Shown here: piece by piece, positions 1 to 11,423 of the stretch
Numbering within the stretch: the stretch's first letter is position 1
How the letters are laid out: each line of letters begins with the position of its first letter
Origin: Lachnospiraceae bacterium
Lineage (GTDB): Bacteria; Bacillota; Clostridia; Lachnospirales; Lachnospiraceae
Length of the DNA: 64,000 bases
Assembly: GCA_015056925.1 (NCBI GenBank)
Contig: SVFJ01000005.1
Coordinates: forward strand, 1 to 64,000
Direction: 5' to 3'
Notes under the pieces: generated by a model
Seen by the model: only the letters and a program-made list of their open reading frames with translations
Told to the model about the DNA's origin: nothing
The model's database searches: none
Position numbers and translations under genes: made by a program

Positions 1-29
1 TTTTCTTACTGTAAGCTAAAGCATTTTTC

Positions 30-57
30 ACCACCCGCATAGCAGGTGGTTTTTTAG
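30..57. terminator. Rho-independent terminator-like hairpin
   Basis: ACCACC-N9-GGTGGT followed by a T run. Confidence 0.7.
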
Positions 58-173
58 TATTTGGGCTCCATTTTTCGGAACTCGAAAAACTCCGTCCCAA
101 ATACAGGGCCCTGCCCTAACAATAAAAGGAGCCCGCCGAAGCAGACTCCCTCTTACTTGTTAGGAAATTCCTA

Positions 174-461
174 TTATGACTCTTCACAGCCACATGTACC
201 CTGGCTCTGGAAGTTTGTATAATTTCTTGTCTGAATGAAAGTATCATTGCAGCCGCAGCCACAATCACAATCACAATCACAATCATTATCATTACGTAAA
301 ATCTGATGTGATATGCAATTTGACGTCTCATGGCAGTTATTACTGCGGCAATCGTTACGTCTTTCATCACATCCGCATTGACAAGAATTTTCTCTTTTGT
401 AACAGCATCTTTGATTATTCTGCAATCCGAAGAATAACAATAAGACCCATAAACATGACAT
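174..461 (-). CDS. Small Cys-rich protein with N-terminal hydrophobic segment and (DC)n/(GC)n tail
   Basis: ORF with AAAGGAG upstream of ATG at 461; translation MSCLWVLLLFFGL...NDNDCDCDCDCGCGCND. Confidence 0.5.
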   Translation of the reverse strand: MSCLWVLLLFFGLQNNQRCCYKRENSCQCGCDERRNDCRSNNCHETSNCISHQILRNDNDCDCDCDCGCGCNDTFIQTRNYTNFQSQGTCGCEES

Positions 462-496
462 ATTTATCAACTCCTTTAATATACTATATGAGTTGA

Positions 497-1051
497 TTAC
501 ATTTGGGTTCCTACTTTTCCATGCTTTCTTAAAATATCATACTTAATATAATCAAAGGTCTTCTTCTCTCCCTCATCAGCCAGCATATGAAGTAAAAACT
601 CCAACTCTCTTTGCGTCTCTTCATGAATCAGACCTGTAGGATTGCCATTCTCGTAATACTTAAGCGGCATATCATCCGTATAATTCTCTTTATTATAGTT
701 CTTAGACGCAGCAACTCTGTCAATAAACATCTCCAGCATATACTTCTTGGGCATCCTTGCCGGAATCATCTTACCGCCCTCTCTGGAGCTGTAATCCAGC
801 CAATACTCATAATGATGCTTATTGCGTCCCTTATGATGAAGCCATGCTGTCGAATAGCCAATTGCCAGTCGCTCTGCATTATTAGGGCTCTGCACTCCTT
901 GATAATACTTGGCACCAACCTTGAATTCTGTTGGCGTATATTTTGATAAATCGTGTGTGATTCCCTGCCAATATAATCCAACATAGAAACAGCCCTTCAT
1001 AACCAACAGCTTATGCTGTGTGATTGTCACAAAATGTTTCCACGCACTCAT
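497..1051 (-). CDS. DUF5662-like protein
   Basis: 184 aa ORF; HxxxL/HD-type pattern (ITHDLSKYTPTEF...HHKGRNKHHYEYW) recalled from this family. Confidence 0.65.
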   Translation of the reverse strand: MSAWKHFVTITQHKLLVMKGCFYVGLYWQGITHDLSKYTPTEFKVGAKYYQGVQSPNNAERLAIGYSTAWLHHKGRNKHHYEYWLDYSSREGGKMIPARMPKKYMLEMFIDRVAASKNYNKENYTDDMPLKYYENGNPTGLIHEETQRELEFLLHMLADEGEKKTFDYIKYDILRKHGKVGTQM

Positions 1052-1052
1052 C

Positions 1053-2933
1053 TTACTTCTTACCTTTCTTAGCTCTTGTCTTCTTACAGCCTGCCAAAAC
1101 CTTCACACTTCTGGATGTAACCTGCATCTGCGTCCTACCTGCCTCAAATGTCTTACCCGTATCGACCTCTGCCGTATCAAACACGCACTCCCACTGATAA
1201 TCCTTAGGTAATGCCGGAAGTGCAAGCTCTTTACTCTCCCAATGCATATTATATGCCAGATACACAAAATCATCCTGCTGGGTCTTTCCTGCAAATCTAC
1301 TATAATACATCATCGCAATATGTCTATTATAGTTCTCCATGCCCACACGCCATGCTTCCTCACCATGATATGACAAATCCGGATAGCCGTATCCATACTT
1401 ATCCATCATCGTTAATGGATTATCGGTATGCAATATCGGATGTTCCTTACGAAACGCTATTAACTCCTTCGTAAATGTAAAAATGTCCTGGTTCTTACGA
1501 AGACCACTCCAATCCAGCCATGTCATCTCATTATCCTGACAATAGGCGTTGTTATTGCCCTGCTGTGTATTACAGAACTCGTCTCCTGCCAACAGCAATG
1601 GCGTTGCCTGTGCTGTCATTAAAAAGCTTAATGCATTCTTCATCTGTTTCTTGCGAAGCTGCATAATCTGTTTCTTACGTGTTGCACCCTCTGCACCACA
1701 GTTCCAGCTATAGTTATAATCTGTTCCATCCTGATTATTCTCACCATTTGCCTCATTATGCTTTCTATCATAAGACACAAGGTCATTTAAAGTGAATCCA
1801 TAATAATTCGTAATGAAATGTACGATTCCACACTTTGGATTCTGATTACTCATATGATAACGGAATCCTTTGAGCATGTCCTCATCACCCTTCAAAAACC
1901 GTCTTGCATCTTTCATAAAATCTTCACGATAATAAGCAAGATTCTTATATCTAGGTGTTTCTGTATAATCATATATCTCATCCAGATTAAAATCATCACT
2001 CATAATCTTGGTGTTTGCAAATATAGGCTCTGTTGCAATCAATGTTACAGGAAGGTCTGCCCCCTTCAAATGAAAACCATCAATCTTATATTCTAATACC
2101 CAATGCTTCAACACTTCCAATATATATGCCTGACGAATCTCTCTAGGGAAATAGAACTGTAAAATCACTTCCAAGCCATTCTTATGAAACTCTCTTACCA
2201 GCTCCTTAAACTCCGTACAAGCATCATTACCTGCCGCATAGGAAGCCTTTGGTGCAAAATACCACCCCTTCTTAAAGCCCCAGTAATTCAGTTTATAATC
2301 TGTCTTACCTGACTCCAGATTCTCTAACGGCTCATCTATATGCTGTACCTGATACTCCATGGAATGAATATCCACGCCGGTCTCGCACTCTTCAAACTCA
2401 TAGATTGGCAGAAGCTCCACTCCTGTAATACCAAGCTCTTTTAAATAGTCCAGCTTCTCCATCAATCCCTTAAAGGTTCCCTTATGCTTTACCTTAGAAG
2501 ACTTATGCTGAGTAAATCCTCTGACATGCAAGCAATATAAAATACTATCCTGATACAGAATATGCAACGGCGTTGTTCTCTGCCAGTCAAAGTGCGGCTG
2601 ATAAATACCTCCGCGTATCACAACATCACCTGCTGCAGCCCCTTGCCAAACCTCATTACCGCACACCTTCTTAGCATATGGGTCTGTCAGTTCAGTGTCT
2701 CCAATATAATAGTTATATTCATAATTTTCTGCTTCTATATCTTCAATAAAAAGAGAAGAAATATTCCCTACCCGATTTTGGGCATCAAAAGGAATCCTTT
2801 CTTCTTCTTTTGTTTTCTTATTATATAAAATGATACCGCATTCCCTCTCTACAGAATTCACCATCGAGAAATTAATACCATTGCTTTTTCTTGTTGCTCC
2901 TAATGGATATGGCTGTCCCTTTTTAATACGCAT
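1053..2933 (-). CDS. Glycogen debranching enzyme / isoamylase-like GH13 protein
   Basis: Long ORF; CBM48-like N-terminus (GQPYPLGATRKSNGINFSMVNS), GH13-like blocks (LLAGDEFCNTQQGNNNAYCQDNEMTWLDW). Confidence 0.8.
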   Translation of the reverse strand: MRIKKGQPYPLGATRKSNGINFSMVNSVERECGIILYNKKTKEEERIPFDAQNRVGNISSLFIEDIEAENYEYNYYIGDTELTDPYAKKVCGNEVWQGAAAGDVVIRGGIYQPHFDWQRTTPLHILYQDSILYCLHVRGFTQHKSSKVKHKGTFKGLMEKLDYLKELGITGVELLPIYEFEECETGVDIHSMEYQVQHIDEPLENLESGKTDYKLNYWGFKKGWYFAPKASYAAGNDACTEFKELVREFHKNGLEVILQFYFPREIRQAYILEVLKHWVLEYKIDGFHLKGADLPVTLIATEPIFANTKIMSDDFNLDEIYDYTETPRYKNLAYYREDFMKDARRFLKGDEDMLKGFRYHMSNQNPKCGIVHFITNYYGFTLNDLVSYDRKHNEANGENNQDGTDYNYSWNCGAEGATRKKQIMQLRKKQMKNALSFLMTAQATPLLLAGDEFCNTQQGNNNAYCQDNEMTWLDWSGLRKNQDIFTFTKELIAFRKEHPILHTDNPLTMMDKYGYGYPDLSYHGEEAWRVGMENYNRHIAMMYYSRFAGKTQQDDFVYLAYNMHWESKELALPALPKDYQWECVFDTAEVDTGKTFEAGRTQMQVTSRSVKVLAGCKKTRAKKGKK

Positions 2934-2999
2934 ACTTACTCTCACTCTCTTTATAATCGAGAGCATTATATCATATTTTATAGAAAAATCCTATATTTA

Positions 3000-3785
3000 T
3001 TATAGTAAACGTGGAAGAATTTTATTTACCTCTCCCTTTACCGCAAAATCCAATTTTGCTCGAACCGCGGAAGGATTATGCCCAATCGCCATCCTCTTTT
3101 GCGTCACATACCTATCAGTCTTATATTTAATTTCCTCATCGGTAAAAATCCATCCAAGATACAATACCATATCTGCCCTCTCTAAAGCATGTACCGCTCT
3201 TGTTAGCACCTCATCATTCACTCTCTCGTCAATCAGGCGAATCCCGGGTCTAATCGGCGACTGACACTCGTCACATAATGAAACCCCTTCACTTTTAATC
3301 ATATAGCTGTTATTAAACATCTTATGGCATTTCGTGCAATGATTCTCATTCAGGCTTCCATGAAGATTGATAATATTATTCAATCCCATATATTTAGGCA
3401 CCTCATGATAATTTGTATTAATAATCGCTTTCAGCTTTCCCTTATCCTGTAATTGCTTCAATGCATCATGGGTTGCCGTCGGATTCACCTGCATGGATGC
3501 AATTTCCTTCTTATAAAACTGGTAAAACTTTTCTCTCTTTGCTGAATAAAAGGCTCCTGTTAACATCTCCTCCGGTGCATAACCATACTCATCTTCCACC
3601 CGGTAAGTTTCCTCATTATCCAGAAGTGCCTTTCCTCCACCCTCTAACACCATCTCGATTCCCAAAACTGCCACAATATTATCTGCCTCATTCAAATGAT
3701 GCTTCATCCATTTCAGGGTGTTTTCAATATTATTATTCAAGATAATCCTCCTTTCTTCCCAAAATGCATTGTTAAAAATAGTCAA
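3000..3785 (-). CDS. SIR2-family-like protein
   Basis: NLHGSLNENHCTKCHKMF...CDECQSPIRPGIRL zinc-ribbon/HG motif typical of sirtuins. Confidence 0.65.
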   Translation of the reverse strand: MTIFNNAFWEERRIILNNNIENTLKWMKHHLNEADNIVAVLGIEMVLEGGGKALLDNEETYRVEDEYGYAPEEMLTGAFYSAKREKFYQFYKKEIASMQVNPTATHDALKQLQDKGKLKAIINTNYHEVPKYMGLNNIINLHGSLNENHCTKCHKMFNNSYMIKSEGVSLCDECQSPIRPGIRLIDERVNDEVLTRAVHALERADMVLYLGWIFTDEEIKYKTDRYVTQKRMAIGHNPSAVRAKLDFAVKGEVNKILPRLL

Positions 3786-4003
3786 TTGACTTCTTGCATT
3801 CCTTATAAGTATAGCACATTTTTTTTACAATGAGCAACATATTGTCTGACTTTTATTATTTTTAACACCTTTTTGTAATTTATTTTTCTTTTTTATTTGT
3901 GCAATTTGTAAAATTCTCATAAATATCGTCTTTTCTTCTTGCCTTATCCAAATCCCTTCGCTAAAATAGATAGTAAGGAAATATTTTTACATTTAAGAAA
4001 GGC

Positions 4004-4348
4004 ATGGTATTTAAAATGGCAAAAAATAAATCAAATGGTTATGACGATGAAGAGATGACCGTTGAATTGGAATTGGATGACGGCGAAAAGGTTACCTGTG
4101 CTATTATCACAATTCTTACAGTTGACAAGCAGGATTACATCGTTCTTCTTCCTTTAGATGAAGATGGCAATAATGACGATGGAGAGGTCTGGTTCTACCG
4201 CTATTCCGAGAATGAAGACGACCCAAATGAAGAACCGGTATTAGGATATATCGACGATGATGAAGAGTATGAAAATGTTGCCGATGCATTCGATGAATAT
4301 TTAGATAATGTGGAGTTTGATGAAGTAGTTAACGAAGATAAGGAGTAG
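4004..4348 (+). CDS. DUF1292 domain protein
   Basis: Acidic small protein (VELELDDGEKVTCAIITILTVDKQDYIVLLPLDEDG). Confidence 0.75.
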   Translation: MVFKMAKNKSNGYDDEEMTVELELDDGEKVTCAIITILTVDKQDYIVLLPLDEDGNNDDGEVWFYRYSENEDDPNEEPVLGYIDDDEEYENVADAFDEYLDNVEFDEVVNEDKE

Positions 4349-4353
4349 GCCTT

Positions 4354-5145
4354 ATGGATGATAATGAAAAGACCCTGTTATTGGACCGTAATTACGAATG
4401 TCCAATCTGTGACAAGAAGATTAAAGCAAAGACAGTAAAAACAAATGTAGCAAAGTTCGTTGGTACAGAGATGGACTTGCGTCCTATTCACAGCAATATC
4501 AATGTAACAAAGTATGAAGTTGTTTCTTGCAATCACTGTGGTTATACTGCTATGATTAAGAATTTCTCTACTCTTTCCTCTTCTCAGCGTAAGCTGATTC
4601 GTGAAAAGATTCAGTCTAACTTTAAGCCTAGAGAGGAATTTACAGAGGATACCTATTCATATGACGTTGCAATCCAGCGATATAAGATGGCGCTTTTATG
4701 TGCTGTTACTAAGAATGGCAAAGGCAGTGAAATCGGTAATATCTGTTTAAAGCTCAGCTGGCTTTATCAGGATTTGGCTGATACCTTTGACGGCGAGGAT
4801 GAAGTAAGCGTTGCAAAGAAGGCTTCCCTTTTAGAAGAGGCAAAGAGCTTCCAAATCAGTGCATACGACAATCTGATGAATGCCCGCATGAACGAGGACT
4901 ATCCTATTGCCGGCATGAATGAAGCTACTTTGGATTACTTGCTGGCTTATCTTGGATATGTTAAGGGTGAATATACTACCGCTATGCAGTGCTTATCCAA
5001 CACGAATTCTACCAGAGGTATTAGTGACCGTCTGAAGGATAAGTGTTATGAATTAAAGCAGTTAATCTCAGCAAAGATCAAGGAAGAAAAGGGCGAAGGC
5101 GACGAGGACATAGATGCCGAAGCCGAAGAAGCTCCGGCGGAGTAA
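4354..5145 (+). CDS. DUF2225-like protein with N-terminal zinc-binding region
   Basis: YECPICDKKIKAKTV...SCNHCGYTAM. Confidence 0.75.
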   Translation: MDDNEKTLLLDRNYECPICDKKIKAKTVKTNVAKFVGTEMDLRPIHSNINVTKYEVVSCNHCGYTAMIKNFSTLSSSQRKLIREKIQSNFKPREEFTEDTYSYDVAIQRYKMALLCAVTKNGKGSEIGNICLKLSWLYQDLADTFDGEDEVSVAKKASLLEEAKSFQISAYDNLMNARMNEDYPIAGMNEATLDYLLAYLGYVKGEYTTAMQCLSNTNSTRGISDRLKDKCYELKQLISAKIKEEKGEGDEDIDAEAEEAPAE

Positions 5146-5153
5146 TCTGTTCA

Positions 5154-7040
5154 TTATTTTTTCGTAATTTCATTCATAAATCTGGAAGGCAGGTTATGAC
5201 CTGTCTTCTTTTTATTGTCTTCATCCGTCAAATAAAAAATAAACAGATTCTCCTTTGCCCTAGTCATTGCCACATAAAATAAACGTCTCTCCTCTTCTAT
5301 CTCAGTCTGCTTTTCTGCTCTTTTGTGGGGTACAACACCTTCATTGCAATCCGGCAGCACTACTACCTTCCATTCAAGTCCCTTTGACGCATGCATCGTA
5401 ACAATATCTACAGCATCTTCTACTGTCTGTATAGCCCCTTCCAAAACATTTTCATAATCTTCGATATGCGCAAGCCACTCCTTCAATGTCCCAAAGCCGG
5501 CTGCTTTCTTCTGCATATCCTCAAGCTGCTCCAAATAGATACTGTAATCCTCCTCATCCTCTTTTGCCTTTTTTATCAGATATTCCTCGTAACCGATTCC
5601 CTTTCTGATATAATTCACTGCTGCATATGGACTCATATTACGCAAAAACTTAAGCTGTTGGTAAAGATTCTCTATATTCTGCCTTACATACTCCTTACCT
5701 TGATAAGAGTCCAAAAGCTCTGCCTTGGAAAAGCGTTTCATTGGAACACTTCCACGACTGATATACCTGACCGGCTTATTCATAATCCGATAAAAATCCT
5801 GTATATCATTCTCATACACGGCATACCTGATATAGGAAAAAATATCCTTTGCCACCGGAATTTCATAAATATTTCGCAGTTTCTCCCTCATACGAAAGGG
5901 TATTTTTTCCCTTAATAATCGGTCTGCTATATCGGATGGACTGATATTGGTTCTGTAGATAATTGCAATATCGTTATAGCATGCGCCCTCCTGCCCCATA
6001 TACTGTTTAATCAGGGCAATAATATTCTCTTCCTGCTGTGCCCTTGATAAAAAGCTCTGTAATCGCACACCATCCAACGCCTTATTTTGAGCAGATATTT
6101 CCTTGGCAAAACGGCTCTTATTACGTTCAATCAGTCTACCTGCCTGCTCTACAATTCCCTGCTTACTTCTATAGTTCACATTCAAAAGCACTCTCTTCGC
6201 ATCCGGATAATCCTCAAAAAATTGAAACATCAGCTCCGGCTTAGAGCCTCGAAAACCATATATCGCCTGGTCATCATCCCCAACAGCAAAAATGTGATTC
6301 TGTGGCTTTGCAAGCATCTGTATTACCTCATATTGCAACGGATTAATATCCTGAAACTCATCAATTAAAATATATTCAAAGCGCTCCTGCCACTGCTTTA
6401 ATATATCAGGACGCTCCAAAAGCACCTGACGACACAATAAAAGCATATCATCAAAATCGACCTTCTTACGGTGCCTCATTTCCAATTGATACGCTCTGTA
6501 AATTTGTAAAAATTCCTCCTTGGGGCATACCTCACTTGCATAATTCTCAGGACTTGCTCCTAAGTTCTTGAAACGACTAATTTCTGACAACACCTTTGAC
6601 AAATATTCTGTATCAGGGGATATGCTGCCATCTTCGTCCTTTTTATTCATTTGGTTTAATTGTTTGTTTGGAATCTTCTTAAGAATCTCTGCAAGAAGCC
6701 TATACTTCTCACTCTCTTTGACAATGCTTGACGCATTGAAGGAATAGATTTGTCTTAGAATATGGAAAAAAATAGAATGAAACGTACCAAAAACTACAGG
6801 ATAGAAATTCTCATCCATAATCCTACGAAAACGCTGCTGCATCTCTGAAGCAGCCGCTTTTGTAAAGGTTATAACTAAAATCTTCTCTGGTGAAATTCTA
6901 TTCTGTGTAATTAAATGTTTAATACGCTGGGTAATCACGAAGGTTTTACCGGAGCCGGGACCTGCTAAGACTAGCATAGGCCCCTCTCCGTGTGTAATTG
7001 CTTTAGACTGGGCTTCGTTAACAGTCAGCTCATTATGCAT
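5154..7040 (-). CDS. UvrD/PcrA-like ATP-dependent DNA helicase
   Basis: Walker [50 protein letters not shown]. Confidence 0.92.
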   Translation of the reverse strand: MHNELTVNEAQSKAITHGEGPMLVLAGPGSGKTFVITQRIKHLITQNRISPEKILVITFTKAAASEMQQRFRRIMDENFYPVVFGTFHSIFFHILRQIYSFNASSIVKESEKYRLLAEILKKIPNKQLNQMNKKDEDGSISPDTEYLSKVLSEISRFKNLGASPENYASEVCPKEEFLQIYRAYQLEMRHRKKVDFDDMLLLCRQVLLERPDILKQWQERFEYILIDEFQDINPLQYEVIQMLAKPQNHIFAVGDDDQAIYGFRGSKPELMFQFFEDYPDAKRVLLNVNYRSKQGIVEQAGRLIERNKSRFAKEISAQNKALDGVRLQSFLSRAQQEENIIALIKQYMGQEGACYNDIAIIYRTNISPSDIADRLLREKIPFRMREKLRNIYEIPVAKDIFSYIRYAVYENDIQDFYRIMNKPVRYISRGSVPMKRFSKAELLDSYQGKEYVRQNIENLYQQLKFLRNMSPYAAVNYIRKGIGYEEYLIKKAKEDEEDYSIYLEQLEDMQKKAAGFGTLKEWLAHIEDYENVLEGAIQTVEDAVDIVTMHASKGLEWKVVVLPDCNEGVVPHKRAEKQTEIEEERRLFYVAMTRAKENLFIFYLTDEDNKKKTGHNLPSRFMNEITKK

Positions 7041-8490
7041 TCTGTAATAACTCGATTCCCTTCTTGATACGTTTAATTGTCTCTTCTTTTCCTAAAATTT
7101 CCATAATCTCAGTTGCTCCTGCAGGTGTCATCTGCATACCGGAAGCAGCTGTTCTGATTGGCCACATTACATAGCCGTTCTTTACATCCTTCTCTGCTAC
7201 ATAAGATAAGAGAAGCTGATATAAAGCGTCATTAGAGTAGTCCTCCTGTGCCTCAAGCATCGGAAGAACATCCTTTAATACCTCAAGTGAAGACTCTGCT
7301 GTCGTCTTCATCTTCTTATGGGTATACATAGCGATGTCATACTCAGGAAGCTCCTCAAAGAAAGTAATCAATGGCATGATATCAGGGAATACCTCTATAC
7401 GTGTCTGTACCATCTTCGCAATCTTCTTGAAATCAAAATCCTTAGTAAGAACCTGCTTCATATATGGTAATGCCATCTCGTAGAACTTATCCTCGTCCAT
7501 TGCCTTGATGTACTCGCCATTCATCCACTTAAGCTTACCCATATCAAATACGGATGGGGACTTATTGATTCTTCTGTAATCAAAGCTCTCAATTAACTCC
7601 TGTAATGAGAAAATCTCTCTGTTATCCTCAGGACTCCATCCAAGAAGCGCAATATAGTTTACAACTGCTTCCGGTAAGAATCCCTGCTCAATAATATCCT
7701 CAAAAGAAGAATGTCCGCTTCTCTTGCTTAACTTCTTATGGTCTTCATCTGTAATTAATGGAAGATGCACATAAACAGGAATCTCCCATCCAAATGCCTC
7801 ATATAATCTGTTGTACTTTGGTGTAGATGAAAGGTACTCATTACCTCTTACTACATGTGTAATCTCCATTAAATGGTCATCTACTACGTTAGCAAAGTTA
7901 TAAGTTGGATATCCGTCAGACTTAATCAGAATCATATCATCAAGCTCTGAATTATCTACGCTGATATCTCCGTATAACTCGTCATGGAAAGTAGTTGTAC
8001 CCTCTGTAGGGTTATTCTGTCTTACTACATAAGGAATACCGCTTGCAAGCTTTGCCTCTACCTCTTCCTTAGAAAGTCCAAGACAGTGCTTATCATATAC
8101 AGTAATCTCCTTACCCTCTACAACCTCAGACTTAAGTGAGGCAAGTCTTTCCTTGTCGCAGAAGCAGTAATAAGCCTCTCCCTTATCAATAAGCTCCTTT
8201 GCGTACTGCATGTAAATACCTGCATTCACACGCTCACTCTGTACATAAGGGCCATATCCCTTATCCTTATCAGGACCTTCGTCGTACTCAAGTCCTGTTG
8301 CCTTCAAGGTGTTATGAATTATCTCTACAGCACCCTCTACATAGCGTTCTCTATCTGTATCCTCGATACGGAAAATAAAATCTCCATTATCATGCTTTGC
8401 AATCAAAAACTCATATAAAGCCGACCTTAAGTTACCAACATGCATTCTACCTGTTGGGCTTGGTGCAAATCTACATCTAACTTTGCTCAT
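7033..8490 (-). CDS. gltX: Glutamyl-tRNA synthetase
   Basis: [19 protein letters not shown] and KLSKRSG motifs. Confidence 0.95.
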   Translation of the reverse strand: MSKVRCRFAPSPTGRMHVGNLRSALYEFLIAKHDNGDFIFRIEDTDRERYVEGAVEIIHNTLKATGLEYDEGPDKDKGYGPYVQSERVNAGIYMQYAKELIDKGEAYYCFCDKERLASLKSEVVEGKEITVYDKHCLGLSKEEVEAKLASGIPYVVRQNNPTEGTTTFHDELYGDISVDNSELDDMILIKSDGYPTYNFANVVDDHLMEITHVVRGNEYLSSTPKYNRLYEAFGWEIPVYVHLPLITDEDHKKLSKRSGHSSFEDIIEQGFLPEAVVNYIALLGWSPEDNREIFSLQELIESFDYRRINKSPSVFDMGKLKWMNGEYIKAMDEDKFYEMALPYMKQVLTKDFDFKKIAKMVQTRIEVFPDIMPLITFFEELPEYDIAMYTHKKMKTTAESSLEVLKDVLPMLEAQEDYSNDALYQLLLSYVAEKDVKNGYVMWPIRTAASGMQMTPAGATEIMEILGKEETIKRIKKGIELLQNA

Positions 8491-8560
8491 GATGTACCTC
8501 CTAATTTTATTGAAACTATGACTCCACTACGTTCCATCATAGTTCGCGTATATCGTCAAA

Positions 8561-8651
8561 TGCTTGCTACGCAAGCACACATAATTCAAATGGACACATC
8601 ATTGCTTAAAATCCTGATGTGCCCATATGAATCATGTCTGCTACGCAGACA
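8561..8651. repeat. Three consecutive hairpins in intergenic DNA upstream of gltX
   Basis: TGCTTGC-TAC-GCAAGCA; ATGGACACATCA...TGATGTGCCCAT; TGTCTGC-TAC-GCAGACA. Confidence 0.6.
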
Positions 8652-8728
8652 CTTGACTCATAATGTCCGCGAATATTATAACCTGTTTTACATAAAAATT
8701 CCAGTATTATTGTGTAATATCTAAAATA

Positions 8729-10210
8729 TTACTTTTTCTCAGGTAATTTTCTCTCTGTCGCTGCCTTAAAGCTCTCTAATTCCTTCACAGCCTTAGGGAT
8801 TGCAATATTGGTACCTGCACCTGCAACACATCCTCCCGGACAAGCCATTCCCTCAATCAAACAGCCTGTCTTCTTACCGGCCTTCGCAAGCATCAGTATC
8901 TTCTTACATTCAGCAAGACTCTCAGCATGCTCGATATGAATCTCTGTATCAGGATAATACTCCTTAATACAAGCCTCTATCGCATTCGCAACACCACCAG
9001 CAACACTATAACCTCTACCTGCCGCTGTAGCGTCCTCCATCTTATCGTTCTCAGCAACCTCTTCTAAGTTAATACCCTTTGCCTCAAACATACCGGCAAG
9101 CTCTTCAAAGGTAATGACAAAATCTACATCAGAACGCACAGTTCTTCTGCTTGCTTCTAGCTTCTTACTTGCACATGGACCGATAAATACCACGCTAGCA
9201 TCAGGATGCTCTTCTTTAATCACTCTCGCTGTTGCAACCATCGGTGTCAATGCATTACTAATCTTATCAATCGTCTCAGGGAAGAACTTCTTTGCCATCT
9301 CAGACCATGACGGACAACAAGAAGTTAAAAGAAATGGTAACTCACCTGTCGCAACAGAATGCACATAATGCTCTGCCTCTGCCAAGGCTCCCATATCCGC
9401 ACCTATCGCTGTCTCATAAACATCATAGAAGCCAAGCTCCTTTAATGCCGTCTTGATTCTTGCTGGAGAAACATTCGGTCCAAACTGACCTACAAAGGCA
9501 GGTGCTACCTGTGCAATAATCTTTCTGCCTGACTGCATTGCGCGAATCAACTGGAAAATCTGGGACTTATCTGCAATCGCACCAAACGGACAGCTAACCA
9601 TACACTGACCGCAGGATACACACTTACTATTATCAATGCATGCTCTCTGATGTTCATCCGAACCAATCGCACCTACACCACATGCTGCAGCACATGGTCT
9701 CTGCTGATGGGAAATCGCATCATAAGGACATACGGTCTTACATTTACCACACTTAATACACTTCTCCTGGTCAATTACGGAACGACCATCCTTCATTGTG
9801 ATGGCACCTCTAGGACATACCTCATTACATGGATGCGCAAGACAGCCCATACATTTATTCGTTACCTCGTAGCGGTTCTCAGGACAAGCATTACATGCAG
9901 ATGAAATAACCTGCATAAGAGGCGGCTCATAATATTTCTCATCAATATTACTCTCCTCTACACCCTGACTCACCTGTACCGGCTCATCCTCAGGACGAAG
10001 GGACATACCCATTGCAAGACGGGTACGCTCACGAACAATTTCTCTTTCTCTATAAATATTTCCCCAGTAAGGAGAATTATTTGCATCTACCAGCTTATAA
10101 GGAAGCGCCTCCATATCCTCTACCAGATTCGTAGAATGATATGCCATATTGGCAACCTCTTTAAATATCTCACGTCTGATTTTTCTAACCTGTGTATCAA
10201 TACCTCTCAT
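8729..10210 (-). CDS. [FeFe]-hydrogenase-like protein with multiple 4Fe-4S clusters
   Basis: CxxCxxCxxxCP ferredoxin repeats; TSCCPSW, GPCASKK, MACPGGCVAG H-cluster-like motifs. Confidence 0.85.
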   Translation of the reverse strand: MRGIDTQVRKIRREIFKEVANMAYHSTNLVEDMEALPYKLVDANNSPYWGNIYREREIVRERTRLAMGMSLRPEDEPVQVSQGVEESNIDEKYYEPPLMQVISSACNACPENRYEVTNKCMGCLAHPCNEVCPRGAITMKDGRSVIDQEKCIKCGKCKTVCPYDAISHQQRPCAAACGVGAIGSDEHQRACIDNSKCVSCGQCMVSCPFGAIADKSQIFQLIRAMQSGRKIIAQVAPAFVGQFGPNVSPARIKTALKELGFYDVYETAIGADMGALAEAEHYVHSVATGELPFLLTSCCPSWSEMAKKFFPETIDKISNALTPMVATARVIKEEHPDASVVFIGPCASKKLEASRRTVRSDVDFVITFEELAGMFEAKGINLEEVAENDKMEDATAAGRGYSVAGGVANAIEACIKEYYPDTEIHIEHAESLAECKKILMLAKAGKKTGCLIEGMACPGGCVAGAGTNIAIPKAVKELESFKAATERKLPEKK

Positions 10211-10555
10211 GTAACCTAAACCTTTCTTATTATCACATTTTCACACATCTCTATTTTGACATATTTTTAACAAAAAGGCAATATGTTTTGCAGTTTAGCC
10301 ATGCACAAAATATATAAATAAAAAATGACAGTTTACTGGCATGTTTTTATTTATATATTTGTATGTGGCGCTCTGCCACACCGAAAAGAAGCAGCTTTGC
10401 TGCGTATTTGAGGGAATGGCTAAATTACAAAGGTATTTCATAGTGTCTAAAAGGCATGATGGGCTTTGGCATCTTGTATTCTTATTTGAGCTTTTCTATA
10501 CTACAGCTATAACAAACGTGCACGTAAAGTTAAATCCATAAAAGGAGTACAAGAT

Positions 10556-10993
10556 ATGAAACTAACCATACATCAAGACGAACAAATCAAAGAAACGGAA
10601 ATAGTCATCAATTGTTCCTATGTGGATAACCGTCTTGAAAAACTAAGCAATTATATTAGACAGTACACATTTTCCTTAGAATGTGAATCCGACAATAAGA
10701 TATATCAAATACCGCTTGAGGAAATCTTCTATGCGGAAACGGTGGACGGCAAGACCTTTCTCTATACTAAGGAGCATACTTACCTCTGTCGTCAGAGCCT
10801 GACTACCCTAGAAGACAGATTAAAACATATGACCTTCGTACGAATCAGTAAAAGCTGTATTTTAAACATCAGTCATTTAAAATGTGTTGCCCCATTTGTA
10901 AATCATCGTCTAAAGGCAGAGCTTACAAACGGTGAACAGCTGATTATTTCCAGAAATTATATTGATGCGCTCAAGGCGCAATTAAGAAAATAG
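10556..10993 (+). CDS. LytTR-type DNA-binding regulator
   Basis: LEEIFYAETVDGKTFLYT...FVRISKSCILNISHLKCV. Confidence 0.85.
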   Translation: MKLTIHQDEQIKETEIVINCSYVDNRLEKLSNYIRQYTFSLECESDNKIYQIPLEEIFYAETVDGKTFLYTKEHTYLCRQSLTTLEDRLKHMTFVRISKSCILNISHLKCVAPFVNHRLKAELTNGEQLIISRNYIDALKAQLRK

Positions 10994-11005
10994 GAGGATT
11001 CTATT

Positions 11006-11407
11006 ATGAAACAAATAATAAAAATATATTTACCATCCGCTTGCATTACCTTTACCCTTTCTATGCTCGGCACGACTATTCTCAATCTCATCAAGGGATA
11101 TCCATATCAAAGTAACGGCTGGATTCTGGCACTCTTTGGATTTATTGTGATAATTGACTTAATTGATTTAGGCTTAAGCTATATTAATTTCAATTCCTAT
11201 AAGGCATATTTTGTTGTGGAGCTTATTCTGACCTATACTCTTATGCTGGCAGCAGGTTATTTTGGACATTGGTTCTCTTTTACCCTAGCCAGTATAGTGA
11301 GCGTAAGTATCATTTATCTTATCGTTTACTGCTGTGTTCATGGATATTTTTATAAGATGAGACGCTATGAAGCAGATGAAATTAATGCGCTTTTGAATAG
11401 TCAGTGA
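11006..11407 (+). CDS. DUF3021-like membrane protein
   Basis: Multi-TM small protein directly downstream of LytTR gene, the usual pairing. Confidence 0.7.
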   Translation: MKQIIKIYLPSACITFTLSMLGTTILNLIKGYPYQSNGWILALFGFIVIIDLIDLGLSYINFNSYKAYFVVELILTYTLMLAAGYFGHWFSFTLASIVSVSIIYLIVYCCVHGYFYKMRRYEADEINALLNSQ

Positions 11408-11423
11408 TTGGAGGTATGATAGG

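Noticed and set aside
258-300. Direct repeat array
   Set aside because: Simple microsatellite inside an ORF.
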